Positions 1 to 6,337 are shown, numbered from the stretch's first letter. The stretch: 8,113 bases of DNA from UBA6136 sp039795615 (GCA_039795615.1 JBDKLO010000121.1:1-8113); one strand, 5' to 3'. Translations and numbers: made by a program. The notes: generated by a model from the sequence alone, not told the origin.

Positions 1-3
1 TTT

Positions 4-35
4 AAGGGCAGTCCCTGGACTGCCTTTTTTGTTTT
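4..35 (+). terminator. Rho-independent terminator-like hairpin upstream of argD
   Basis: Arms 4-13 and 18-27 form a stem around the four-base loop CCTG, with one G-U pair near the base and a central GGCAGTC/GACTGCC core. The T run TTTTTTGTTTT (25-35) follows directly, so this has full terminator form on the + strand. It most simply ends a gene to the left of the window. It is only a few bases from the argD ribosome binding site, so argD must be transcribed through it or start inside it. An attenuator role is possible but not shown. Confidence 0.8.
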
Positions 36-50
36 CTGAGGGAAACAGCC

Positions 51-1241
51 ATGAACAGTTCGGTGATGCCCACCTATGCACGAATGCCGGTCAGCTTCGT
101 CTATGGCCAAGGCGCGTGGCTCTTCAGCACCGACGAGCGCCGTTTTCTGGACGCCATCTCAGGTATCGCCGTCTGCAATCTCGGTCATGCCCACCCCAAA
201 GTAGCCCGTGCGATCGCCGATCAGGCGTTAAAACTCGTCCACACCTCCAATCTCTATGGGATTGAGCTTCAGGAAAAGCTAGCGGAAACCCTCATCCGAT
301 TAAGTGGCCTCGAAAACGCGTTTTTCTGTAATTCCGGGGCCGAGGCGAATGAAGCCGCGCTCAAGCTGGCCCGAAAATACGGCCACCTCAAGGGCATTGA
401 ACGCCCCATCGTGGTCGTCATGGAGCAAAGCTTCCATGGCCGTACCCTGTTCACCCTGAGCGCCACGGGCAACCCAAAGGTTCAGGAAGGTTTTGAGCCT
501 TTGGTCGATACCTTTATCCGGGTCCCTTACGGCGATATTGAAGCCCTCAAACAACTGAATGATCCCTCCATCGTTGCCGTACTTCTCGAGCCAGTTCAAG
601 GCGAGGGCGGTGTCCGAGCCCCCGAGCCGGGCTACCTGAGCGCCGTTCGAGAGCTCACTCAGAACCGTCAGTGGCTGATGATGCTTGATGAGGTTCAATG
701 TGGCATGGGACGCACCGGTCGATGGTTTGGATTTCAGCACGAAAACATTCAGCCGGATGTCATGACCCTGGCCAAGGCCCTTGGAAACGGAGTCCCCATT
801 GGCGCCTGCCTCGCGGGTGGGCCGGCTGCAGGCATCCTGACGGCTGGCAAACACGGCTCGACCTTTGGCGGAAATCCACTGGCCTGCCGCGCCGCCCTCA
901 CCGTCATTGAAGTTCTGGAACAGGAAAATCTGGTTCAGCGGGCAGCCGATCTGGGAAAAGAGATGCTGACGCGTTTTCGAGAAGGCCTTGCCGGCAATCC
1001 CCGCGTCGTCGACATCCGTGGTCGCGGACTCATGATCGGCATTGAACTGGATTCACCTTGCGGGGATCTGACCTCGCATGCTCTGGCTCAAGGCCTCCTC
1101 ATCAACGTGACCGCAGACCGGACTGTCCGGCTGCTCCCCCCCCTGATCCTGTCCGACGATGAAATGCACGTCCTCTGCGATGCCGTCATCCGGTTGATCA
1201 CTGAATTCACGGCAGACTTTGCCCCCGGGAGACTTTCATGA
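51..1241 (+). CDS. argD: Acetylornithine aminotransferase (PLP-dependent, class III)
   Basis: A cytoplasmic enzyme of arginine synthesis that transfers an amino group from glutamate to N-acetylglutamate semialdehyde, giving N2-acetylornithine. Many family members also act on succinyldiaminopimelate in lysine synthesis. The protein is 396 residues, the usual family length. Visible class III aminotransferase marks are SGAEANEAA at 95-103 (cofactor phosphate pocket), FHGRT at 128-132, LDEVQCGMGRTG at 212-223 with the cofactor-contacting Asp213, the probable Schiff-base Lys242 in TLAKALGNG, and HGSTFGGNPLAC at 268-279. The ATG at 51 is preceded by GAGGGA at 38-43 with a 7-nt gap. The gene overlaps argF by 4 nt (ATGA), so the two are co-transcribed and probably translationally coupled. 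The ArgD name rather than another class III aminotransferase is supported by the adjacent argF. Confidence 0.95.
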   Translation: MNSSVMPTYARMPVSFVYGQGAWLFSTDERRFLDAISGIAVCNLGHAHPKVARAIADQALKLVHTSNLYGIELQEKLAETLIRLSGLENAFFCNSGAEANEAALKLARKYGHLKGIERPIVVVMEQSFHGRTLFTLSATGNPKVQEGFEPLVDTFIRVPYGDIEALKQLNDPSIVAVLLEPVQGEGGVRAPEPGYLSAVRELTQNRQWLMMLDEVQCGMGRTGRWFGFQHENIQPDVMTLAKALGNGVPIGACLAGGPAAGILTAGKHGSTFGGNPLACRAALTVIEVLEQENLVQRAADLGKEMLTRFREGLAGNPRVVDIRGRGLMIGIELDSPCGDLTSHALAQGLLINVTADRTVRLLPPLILSDDEMHVLCDAVIRLITEFTADFAPGRLS

Positions 1242-2158
1242 CCCTCCGCCACCTGGTGAACCTCACTGACCTTTCGCCCGACGAGTACCGTGGGCTTTTG
1301 AAGCGCGCCGTCGAACTCAAAGCCCTGCGACATACATACGCGCCCCTCAGTCATCGCGTACTGGCCATGCTGTTCGAAAAGTCCTCGACCCGAACCCGCA
1401 TTTCGTTTGAAGCGGGAATGATCCAGTTGGGGGGCAGCGCCATCTTCCTGTCTCCCCGTGACACCCAGCTCGGTCGCGGAGAGCCGATTGAAGATTCCGC
1501 ACGCGTGATCGGGCGCATGACGGATTGCGTCATGCTGAGAACCAACGCCCATCGCACCGTGGAAATTTTTGCCGAACAAGCGGGCGTTCCTGTGATCAAT
1601 GGCCTCACAGACCAGAGCCACCCCTGTCAGTTGCTTGCCGATATGCAGACCTATCTCGAGCACCGGGGTGACATCCGAGGTCGGACGGTCGCGTGGATTG
1701 GGGATGGCAACAACATGTGCCACTCCTACATCGAATCCGCCGCGCTACTAGGCTTCGAGCTTCGGGTCGCCTGCCCTCCGGGCTATGAGCCCTCGGAGGA
1801 TTATTTGGCCAAGGCGCCGGAGAATGTCACCGTCATGGATGACCCGGGGGCCGCAGCCAAAGGCGCCGACCTTGTTGTCACCGACGTCTGGGCGAGCATG
1901 GGGCAGGAGGAGGAGCAGGCACGACGCGAAAAGGCGTTTGAAAGCTATCAGGTGGACCAAAAGCTGATGTCGCTAGCGGCGAAGGATGCGCTGTTTATGC
2001 ACTGCCTGCCGGCGCATCGGGGCGAAGAGGTGAGCGCAGAGGTCCTTGAGGGCTCCCAGAGCGTGGTCTGGGATGAGGCAGAGAATCGTCTGCACGCCCA
2101 GAAAGCCCTGCTCGAGTTTCTGCTCGTCAAGGACAGCCCGGTTCGCGCCCTCAGCTGA
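1238..2158 (+). CDS. argF: Ornithine carbamoyltransferase (anabolic type)
   Basis: This enzyme condenses ornithine with carbamoyl phosphate to make citrulline, in the cytoplasm. The 306-residue length matches anabolic OTCases, which normally act as trimers. The carbamoyl phosphate loop is intact as FEKSSTRTR at 46-54, followed by LGRGEP at 78-83 and HPCQ at 128-131. The second domain carries the dinucleotide-like WIGDGNNM at 153-160, the ornithine-contacting DVWASMGQE at 216-224, and the catalytic HCLPAHRGEEV at 255-265. The ATG lies inside the argD stop region (ATGA), with GGGAGA upstream as binding site. No terminator follows: the convergent mdh ends only 12 nt away. With argD it covers two steps of arginine synthesis, while the intervening deacetylation must be encoded elsewhere. 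Confidence 0.96.
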   Translation: MTLRHLVNLTDLSPDEYRGLLKRAVELKALRHTYAPLSHRVLAMLFEKSSTRTRISFEAGMIQLGGSAIFLSPRDTQLGRGEPIEDSARVIGRMTDCVMLRTNAHRTVEIFAEQAGVPVINGLTDQSHPCQLLADMQTYLEHRGDIRGRTVAWIGDGNNMCHSYIESAALLGFELRVACPPGYEPSEDYLAKAPENVTVMDDPGAAAKGADLVVTDVWASMGQEEEQARREKAFESYQVDQKLMSLAAKDALFMHCLPAHRGEEVSAEVLEGSQSVVWDEAENRLHAQKALLEFLLVKDSPVRALS

Positions 2159-2170
2159 CCTGCAAGGTGG

Positions 2171-3166
2171 CTAACCCGGCAGAAGATGCCGGATCAGATC
2201 GCGTTCACCCAAAAGCTCGGACTCGCTGGCACGAATGCCCGCCTCGGCATCAGGGTGAAGATTTAGACCTTCGACGATCTGCCAACGCCCTTCATTCACA
2301 CGCACCGGAAAGGAGTACACCAATCCGGGCGAAATGCCATACTGACCGGCACTGAGAACGGCCATACTGGTCCAGCCGTTTTCCGGGGTCCCGTGGATCC
2401 AATCGCGCATTTGAGCAAGGGCTGCATTCGCACCGGAAGCTGCGCTGGATTTCCCCCGCACCCGAATGATTTCCGCACCCCGTTGGCGAACCGTCGGGAT
2501 CAAGGTCTCTTCGTACCACCGGAGAGGCAACTGATCGAGCGCCGGCAAACCCTGAGCGTGGGCATGATGAAGATCAGGGAACTGGGTCGTGGAGTGATTA
2601 CCCCAGATCATGACACCTGAAATTTCATCCGTACGGCATCCCAATTGTTGTGCGATGAGGCTCATGGCCCGGTTGTGATCGAGGCGCGTCATCCCGGAAA
2701 AGTTCTGTGGCGACAGATCAGGCGCATTGCGCAAGGCAATCAGCGTATTGGTGTTGACCGGATTACCGACCACCAAGACGCGAACATCGCGACTGGCGAC
2801 ACGATTCAGCGCTCGCCCTTGTGCGGAAAAGATTTCAGCATTCGAGGCCAGAAGATCGCCGCGTTCCATTCCCGCCGAACGGGGCCTTGCACCCACGAGG
2901 AAAACAATATCGGCATCTTGGAAGGCCTGCTCAGGATCATCATGGCAGGACAGAGAACTCAAAAGCGGTGAGGCGCAGTCCTGAAGCTCCATCGCAACCC
3001 CCTCCAGCTGGGGCAACACCGCCGATGTTTCCAGGAGCTGAAGAGCCACCGGCTGGTCAGGTCCCAGAAGGTCCCCGCCAATCAGACGAAAGAGCAGGGA
3101 GTAGCTGATTTGTCCCGCCGCACCCGAGATCGCGATCCGAACCGGCCTTCCTTTGGATTTTGTCAT
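2171..3166 (-). CDS. mdh: Malate dehydrogenase, cytosolic/LDH-like NAD type
   Basis: Interconverts malate and oxaloacetate with NAD in the TCA cycle. The 331-residue protein belongs to the longer cytosolic-type branch (as in betaproteobacteria and eukaryotic cytosol), not the 312-residue E. coli-type branch. The Rossmann glycine motif GAAGQI is at 15-20. LQLLE places an acidic residue (Glu46) where the NAD ribose is bound; Asp is more common there. The substrate loop GARPRSAGMERGDLL is at 92-106, GNPVNTN at 134-140, TRLDHNR at 160-166 with the catalytic Asp163 candidate, and WGNHSTTQFPD at 188-198 with catalytic His191. Near the end GKSSAASGANAA (238-249) replaces the more usual GLSSAAS form. 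The ATG at 3166 has only a modest AGGG site upstream. It is the third gene of a leftward set, 39 nt after the metal-binding protein gene. Confidence 0.93.
   Translation of the reverse strand: MTKSKGRPVRIAISGAAGQISYSLLFRLIGGDLLGPDQPVALQLLETSAVLPQLEGVAMELQDCASPLLSSLSCHDDPEQAFQDADIVFLVGARPRSAGMERGDLLASNAEIFSAQGRALNRVASRDVRVLVVGNPVNTNTLIALRNAPDLSPQNFSGMTRLDHNRAMSLIAQQLGCRTDEISGVMIWGNHSTTQFPDLHHAHAQGLPALDQLPLRWYEETLIPTVRQRGAEIIRVRGKSSAASGANAALAQMRDWIHGTPENGWTSMAVLSAGQYGISPGLVYSFPVRVNEGRWQIVEGLNLHPDAEAGIRASESELLGERDLIRHLLPG
2176..2192. repeat. Small inverted repeat at the mdh 3' end
   Basis: CCGGCA (2176-2181) and TGCCGG (2187-2192) are perfect complements around a 5-nt loop. The repeat lies inside the last codons of mdh, just past the argF stop. 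There is no T run on either side, so it is not a standard intrinsic terminator. It could slow transcription or protect convergent mRNA ends, or it may be chance. Confidence 0.35.
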
Positions 3167-3205
3167 CCGTTCATGCCCTGACGTGCTGACCTCGATGGAA
3201 TGCCT

Positions 3206-3412
3206 TCAGGCCGCGGGGAATCCCTTGGCCGTAATCGCTGCCTTGATGGCCGCTTCAGAAATCTTGCTTTCATCAAATTCGACAGCCATCGTGCCCTCTG
3301 CGCTAGATGCCTTGCTGGAGAGAACCCCATCGAGGGCATCAGCAACCCCTTGTACGGTTTTTTCACAGCCACCGCACTTCATACCGCTCACTTTAAAATT
3401 TGCCGTACTCAT
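3206..3412 (-). CDS. Heavy-metal-associated domain protein, CopZ-like copper chaperone
   Basis: A 68-residue single-domain protein of the HMA (CopZ/Atx1/MerP) fold. GMKCGGCEKTV at residues 10-20 gives the M-x-C-x-x-C soft-metal site, with Cys13 and Cys16 as probable Cu(I) ligands. The rest has the expected beta-alpha-beta pattern, ending in the GFPAA tail typical of these chaperones. No signal peptide is present, so it should act in the cytoplasm, handing metal to a P-type ATPase or a regulator. No such ATPase or regulator gene is visible here. The start is placed at ATG 3412 because a strong GGGAGG site precedes it by 6 nt and the HMA domain begins there. An upstream in-frame start at 3499 would overlap the preceding gene and add no domain. 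Metal specificity (Cu, Ag, Zn, Hg) cannot be read from sequence alone. Confidence 0.88.
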   Translation of the reverse strand: MSTANFKVSGMKCGGCEKTVQGVADALDGVLSSKASSAEGTMAVEFDESKISEAAIKAAITAKGFPAA

Positions 3413-3418
3413 TTTTTT

Positions 3419-3424
3419 CCTCCC
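3419..3424 (-). promoter_or_regulatory. Ribosome binding site deciding the HMA-protein start
   Basis: On the minus strand GGGAGG is followed by six A residues and then ATG at 3412. This is the strongest Shine-Dalgarno match of the leftward set, and it supports the 68-residue protein over a longer upstream start. Confidence 0.75.
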
Positions 3425-3429
3425 ATAGG

Positions 3430-3447
3430 GATCGGTGACAGCCGATC
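3430..3447. repeat. Inverted repeat between the DUF4389 gene and the HMA gene
   Basis: GATCGG (3430-3435) and CCGATC (3442-3447) are perfect complements with a 6-nt loop. The repeat sits within the 37-nt gap, just after the DUF4389 stop and a few bases before the HMA ribosome binding site. There is no T run. It may be an mRNA processing or stability hairpin that sets the relative output of the two genes, or a dyad for a DNA-binding protein. Confidence 0.4.
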
Positions 3448-3449
3448 GC

Positions 3450-3734
3450 TTAATCTTCAAGATCCGTCGTTCGCTTTCTGAAGGGAAAGGGACGATCATT
3501 CGTGTTGTAGGTCAGGTAAAGCCAAATCTTATAAATGTATTCGGAGACCACCTGACCCGTTTTTTGCGCTCCGCGATTGGGCGACATTCCGATCAGATGA
3601 CATCCCAGCTGGATCAGCAGAACCCCCCAAAGGACAAACCTCACAACCGCGAGGATTGCGAGATAGACCAGAATGTAAAAAAGTCGGACAAAGAAATGAC
3701 CCGGATCGATGTCGCGGGGTTCGAAATCAGACAT
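3450..3734 (-). CDS. DUF4389 family inner-membrane protein
   Basis: A 94-residue small membrane protein that I place in the DUF4389 family, whose function is not established. A long hydrophobic segment from about residue 14 to 49, starting FFVRLFYILVYLAIL, could form one long or two short membrane helices. It is followed by the family-typical block with YIYKIWLYLTYNTNDRPFPF near residues 65-84 and a charged tail. The start is uncertain: ATG at 3734 gives MSDFEPRD, but an in-frame ATG at 3740 and a GTG at 3743 add only two or three residues, and none has a strong ribosome binding site. It is the first gene of the leftward set with the HMA protein and mdh, and is divergent from alkB across about 85 nt. 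No functional link to copper or malate is evident. Confidence 0.8.
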   Translation of the reverse strand: MSDFEPRDIDPGHFFVRLFYILVYLAILAVVRFVLWGVLLIQLGCHLIGMSPNRGAQKTGQVVSEYIYKIWLYLTYNTNDRPFPFRKRTTDLED

Positions 3735-3819
3735 AATCATCACTCATCACTATACCGAAACCAATACGCCAGCGTCGCCTTGCATCCATGGATAAAGACG
3801 AGGAGCGAACTCTGAGGCG

Positions 3820-4434
3820 ATGAAGGATACCCGAAACTTTGGGGCCCTGCGAAGCCATGAAAGTCTCTTCGGAACCTTCCCCGACTTTCTTCCAGAAAAA
3901 TCAGCAGATCCCCTTTTCCTTTCCCTCATGGAAAACACCCCCTGGAAGACTGAGGTGGTCTCCATGTTCGGCCGCGCAATCGAGACCCGAAGAGAAGTCG
4001 CCTTTTTCGGGACTGAACCCTTCAACTATGGCTACACGGGGACCCGGCATCAAGCCATGCCACTTCCCCCAGATCTTCACGAGGTGTTGGCGGCGGTTCG
4101 GGCTTTGACTGATGCGAACTTCAATACCGTTCTGGCAACGCGCTACCCCGACGGGAAAGCCGGCCTTGGATGGCATCGAGACGATGAGGTTGAACTGGGT
4201 CCCCGAAAAGACATACAGATTGCCTCACTTAGCCTCGGGGCCAGGCGTCATTTTGAGATTCGCGATACGCTGACGAAGGCGTGCCAGCGGTTTACCCTTG
4301 AGAGTGGAACCTTGTTCATGATGCGTCCTGGATTTCAGGATCGATATCAGCACCGGGTTCCAAAAGATTCGCACATCACCACCCCCAGAATCAATTTGAG
4401 CTTTCGAACCCTCTACCCTCGGCCTGTCCCATGA
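3820..4434 (+). CDS. alkB: AlkB-family 2-oxoglutarate/Fe(II)-dependent dioxygenase
   Basis: Proteins of this family oxidatively remove alkyl groups such as 1-methyladenine and 3-methylcytosine from DNA or RNA, using Fe(II), O2 and 2-oxoglutarate. The 204-residue protein is the compact form resembling ALKBH2/ALKBH3 and many bacterial AlkBs. MFGR at 49-52 and YGYTG at 70-74 match the nucleotide-recognition lid region. The iron ligands are His119 and Asp121 in GWHRDDE, plus His178. RINLSFR at 190-196 gives the 2-oxoglutarate-binding Arg190 and Arg196. The reading frame is closed by a stop ending at 3795 and ATG 3820 is the only reasonable start, though its GAGG is unusually close (2 nt) and translation may be weak. 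The stop overlaps the next gene by 4 nt. The exact substrate, DNA or RNA, is not resolved. Confidence 0.92.
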   Translation: MKDTRNFGALRSHESLFGTFPDFLPEKSADPLFLSLMENTPWKTEVVSMFGRAIETRREVAFFGTEPFNYGYTGTRHQAMPLPPDLHEVLAAVRALTDANFNTVLATRYPDGKAGLGWHRDDEVELGPRKDIQIASLSLGARRHFEIRDTLTKACQRFTLESGTLFMMRPGFQDRYQHRVPKDSHITTPRINLSFRTLYPRPVP

Positions 4435-4616
4435 GCAATGTGATTCCTTTCAAAAAGCCCAAGGCCTCCGAAAAGCATCAGGGAAAAACCCTTTGTCGAA
4501 CTGGCTTTCACAAATGGAAGCCCGATGGGGGCACAAAATTCGACGTCAAGCAGGGAAAGCTGGTGACTGTATTTCGCTGCGCGCGATGTGGGACGGTTGA
4601 AACCCGGCTCACCTGA
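4431..4616 (+). CDS. Small putative zinc-binding protein coupled to alkB
   Basis: A 61-residue basic protein of no family I can name with confidence. Residues 1-20 are lysine-rich and polar. The rest holds a likely metal site made of Cys22-x4-His27 (CRTGFHKW) and Cys50-x-x-Cys53 (CARCG), separated by a loop that looks like a beta hairpin. This resembles short zinc-ribbon proteins, including phage-type small proteins with a GHKW...CxxCG pattern. Its ATG is inside the alkB stop (ATGA), so it is co-transcribed and probably translated by coupling with alkB. It has no signal peptide or membrane segment. A role as a nucleic-acid-binding helper of AlkB is a guess from position only. It ends 9 nt before the convergent gene's stop. 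Confidence 0.75.
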   Translation: MSNVIPFKKPKASEKHQGKTLCRTGFHKWKPDGGTKFDVKQGKLVTVFRCARCGTVETRLT

Positions 4617-4625
4617 GCGTCTCGA

Positions 4626-5033
4626 CTAAAGACGGGCCAATAGATCTCGGATTGTCCGCGAATCAAGATCATCCAAAGACCAAGGCTCATCCAGGCACAA
4701 GTGACGGAAGCTTTCCGCAAGCACATAAGTCCATGCAAGGCATGATCCACCATCAGCGAGCTCTATGGTGACCCTCTTTCGCTCATAGAAATCATCTTCA
4801 AATGCGTCCAGCCGCTGCCATCCGTCCTTTTCGATCGAATGGTAGAGAATCCCCGAAGTTTTCAGCCCATCGGCAGCCAGAATGGCGGGAAAGCCAAAAC
4901 CCTTGAGTTTGGTTCGGCGAAAGCCCCGGAGAACGGCGGGGAATCCCGCTCTAGGTAGCCGGGTAACCGCCTCAAATACCTCCGGCAATTGCAGTGAACC
5001 ATAGGCAAACAGCGATGCGCTCGAATCAGTCAT
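4626..5033 (-). CDS. Gamma-glutamylcyclotransferase-like (AIG2/GGCT fold) protein
   Basis: A 135-residue member of the GGCT/AIG2-like fold, whose characterised members convert gamma-glutamyl amino compounds to 5-oxoproline or cleave gamma-glutamylamines. The substrate-binding YGSL motif is at 11-14 near the N terminus. LDAFEDDFYERKRV at 75-88 provides the expected acidic catalytic residue, probably Glu79, within the F-E-x-x-x-Y-x-R pattern of AIG2-type proteins. The substrate is not predictable. The start is set at ATG 5033 because the domain begins at once with LFAYGSL; an upstream in-frame start at 5075 would add 14 residues lying within the end of rdgB. The gene overlaps the end of rdgB by 8 nt, indicating one transcript. 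No terminator is visible in the 9-nt gap to the convergent small gene. Confidence 0.85.
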   Translation of the reverse strand: MTDSSASLFAYGSLQLPEVFEAVTRLPRAGFPAVLRGFRRTKLKGFGFPAILAADGLKTSGILYHSIEKDGWQRLDAFEDDFYERKRVTIELADGGSCLAWTYVLAESFRHLCLDEPWSLDDLDSRTIRDLLARL

Positions 5034-5625
5034 GACGCTCCCTGAGGGATTGCAACAAGGCGCGAAGCGCCGCACCCCGATGGCTCATTCGATTCTTGTC
5101 TGCCTCAGCCAGTTCAGCCACCGTACAGCGCGATTGTGGCACCCAAAAATGAGGGTCATACCCAAAACCACTCTCGCCTTGAGGCTCACGAACAATCTCC
5201 CCCTCCCAAACCCCCTGCCCTATCAAAGGGCTCGGATCTTCAGGATGGCGAAGATAGACCATCACACAGCGAAAGCGGCACGTCAGAGGACCGGATCCTG
5301 CCTCCTTAAGTGAATCAATCAGCTTCTGATTATTGGCTGCATCGGTAGCCCCAGGCCCAGCAAAGCGTGCGGAGCGAACCCCTGGTAGACCTTCAAGGAA
5401 ATCCACCTCAAGACCCGAATCATCCGCCAGCGCCGGCAGCCCCGAACAGGCAGAGGCATGACGGGCTTTAATGAGGGCATTCTCGACGAAGGTCACACCG
5501 GTTTCCTCGACGTCACTCACCCCGAGCTCTCTTTGACCTACAACGACAATATCAAGCTCTGCTAATATGCCGCCAATCTCGCGGATTTTTCCGAGATTAT
5601 TGCTGGCGATTAAAACTTTTTTCAT
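5026..5625 (-). CDS. rdgB: dITP/XTP pyrophosphatase (Ham1/RdgB family)
   Basis: A house-cleaning enzyme that hydrolyses non-canonical purine nucleotides (dITP, ITP, XTP) to monophosphates and pyrophosphate, keeping them out of DNA and RNA. The 199-residue length equals the family norm. Conserved blocks appear in order: SNNLGK at 8-13 (triphosphate binding), TFVENA at 45-50, ADDSGLEV at 67-74 with the likely catalytic Asp69, SARFAG at 85-90, GFGYDPHF at 153-160, and SHRGAALRAL at 181-190 (base recognition). The ATG at 5625 is supported by AGGTGG about 6 nt upstream on the minus strand. The downstream GGCT-like gene starts inside its last codons. In many proteobacteria rdgB is followed by hemW and preceded by rph; here neither is directly adjacent. 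Confidence 0.95.
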   Translation of the reverse strand: MKKVLIASNNLGKIREIGGILAELDIVVVGQRELGVSDVEETGVTFVENALIKARHASACSGLPALADDSGLEVDFLEGLPGVRSARFAGPGATDAANNQKLIDSLKEAGSGPLTCRFRCVMVYLRHPEDPSPLIGQGVWEGEIVREPQGESGFGYDPHFWVPQSRCTVAELAEADKNRMSHRGAALRALLQSLRERHD

Positions 5626-5657
5626 GGCCGGCCACCTAAGAAGAAGCTTCGAGGTTT

Positions 5658-5687
5658 ATATCAACAAGAAGCACAGAACGATAACAA
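5658..5687 (-). promoter_or_regulatory. Possible rdgB promoter
   Basis: On the minus strand a TTGTTA hexamer (5687-5682) is followed after 18 nt by TGATAT (5663-5658), with a TGn just before it. The transcript would start about 25 nt before the rdgB ATG, within the 86-nt divergent gap shared with the carbonic anhydrase gene. The match is modest. I see no clearly better promoter in this gap, and none I trust for the + strand. Confidence 0.3.
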
Positions 5688-5711
5688 TTCATCCAATGAG
5701 GTACGAACGAC

Positions 5712-6290
5712 ATGAGCAAGATCCTGACTGAGGTCCTGAAGGCAAATGAAGGCTATGTATCCAGCTTTGACAAGGGGCACTTAGCGCTTCCCCCTGCACG
5801 TGGATTTGCGATCCTGACCTGCATGGACGCCCGACTTGACCCTGCAAAGTATGCGGGCCTTTCTGAAGGCGATGCTCACGTCACTCGGAATGCCGGCGGC
5901 AGAGCCAGTGACGATGCCATTCGCTCACTGGTCATTTCCCACAAGCTGCTGGGAACTCAGGAGTTCTTTGTCATTCACCACACGGATTGTGGCATGCAGC
6001 TGTTCGACAACGAGATCATGGGCGACCTTCTTTCAAAGAGCCTGGATACCGCAACTGTCGATGAAAAAGGCTGGCACGATGTCGGCAAGGGCCCCGGTTC
6101 GACTGATGGTAAATACATCAACTGGCTGACGTTCAAGAACAATGAACTGAGCGTTGTTGAGGACGTCAACCGGATTCGCAACCACAGCCTCGTCCCCAAC
6201 TACATTCCGATTTACGGCTTCATTTATGACGTGAAGACCGGAAAGCTGGTTGAAGTTCCGGAGGCCATGAAGGCCGGCAGCCCAGTTTAA
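5712..6290 (+). CDS. Beta-class carbonic anhydrase, short type
   Basis: Beta carbonic anhydrases are zinc enzymes that interconvert CO2 and bicarbonate. The 192-residue protein is of the short beta-CA subgroup, smaller than the usual Can/CynT proteins (about 210-230). The diagnostic CMDAR at 37-41 supplies zinc ligand Cys37 and the Asp39-Arg41 dyad. TRNAGG at 58-63 is the usual active-site strand. HHTDCGM at 89-95 supplies His90 and Cys93, so the zinc site is complete. A region at about 110-150 is polar and less conserved. No signal peptide is seen, so it should be cytoplasmic. GAGG at 5698-5701 lies 10 nt before the ATG. The gene stands alone, divergent from rdgB and convergent with rph. A role in supplying CO2 or bicarbonate for fixation or biosynthesis is inferred only. 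Confidence 0.9.
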   Translation: MSKILTEVLKANEGYVSSFDKGHLALPPARGFAILTCMDARLDPAKYAGLSEGDAHVTRNAGGRASDDAIRSLVISHKLLGTQEFFVIHHTDCGMQLFDNEIMGDLLSKSLDTATVDEKGWHDVGKGPGSTDGKYINWLTFKNNELSVVEDVNRIRNHSLVPNYIPIYGFIYDVKTGKLVEVPEAMKAGSPV

Positions 6291-6301
6291 ACCGCGACGA
6301 A

Positions 6302-6337
6302 AAGGCATCGGCTCAATGAGTCGATGCCTTATTTTTT
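6302..6337 (+). terminator. Intrinsic terminator of the carbonic anhydrase gene
   Basis: Arms 6302-6314 and 6318-6330 form a 13-bp stem with one G-U pair and a 3-nt AAT loop. After one A comes a run of six T residues (6332-6337). It starts 12 nt after the carbonic anhydrase stop. The T run holds part of the rph stop codon (TAA, read from 6338 to 6336). In the rph direction the stem is followed only by TTTTCG, so it could act, less strongly, as a shared bidirectional terminator. Confidence 0.88.

Noticed and set aside
300..854. Minus-strand frame of 184 codons across argD
   Set aside because: It lies entirely over a confidently identified argD with all motifs, has no recognisable domain, and is a shadow of high-GC codon use.
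1088..1723. Minus-strand frame of 211 codons across the argD-argF junction
   Set aside because: It is antisense to two well-conserved genes and contains no family motif or plausible ribosome binding site.
2645..3108. Rightward frames across mdh (several of 85-108 codons)
   Set aside because: They are antisense to mdh, which has intact active-site motifs, and show no domain of their own.
3206..3499. Longer start for the copper chaperone-like gene
   Set aside because: It would overlap the DUF4389 gene and add a non-conserved extension. The strong GGGAGG site favours the ATG at 3412.
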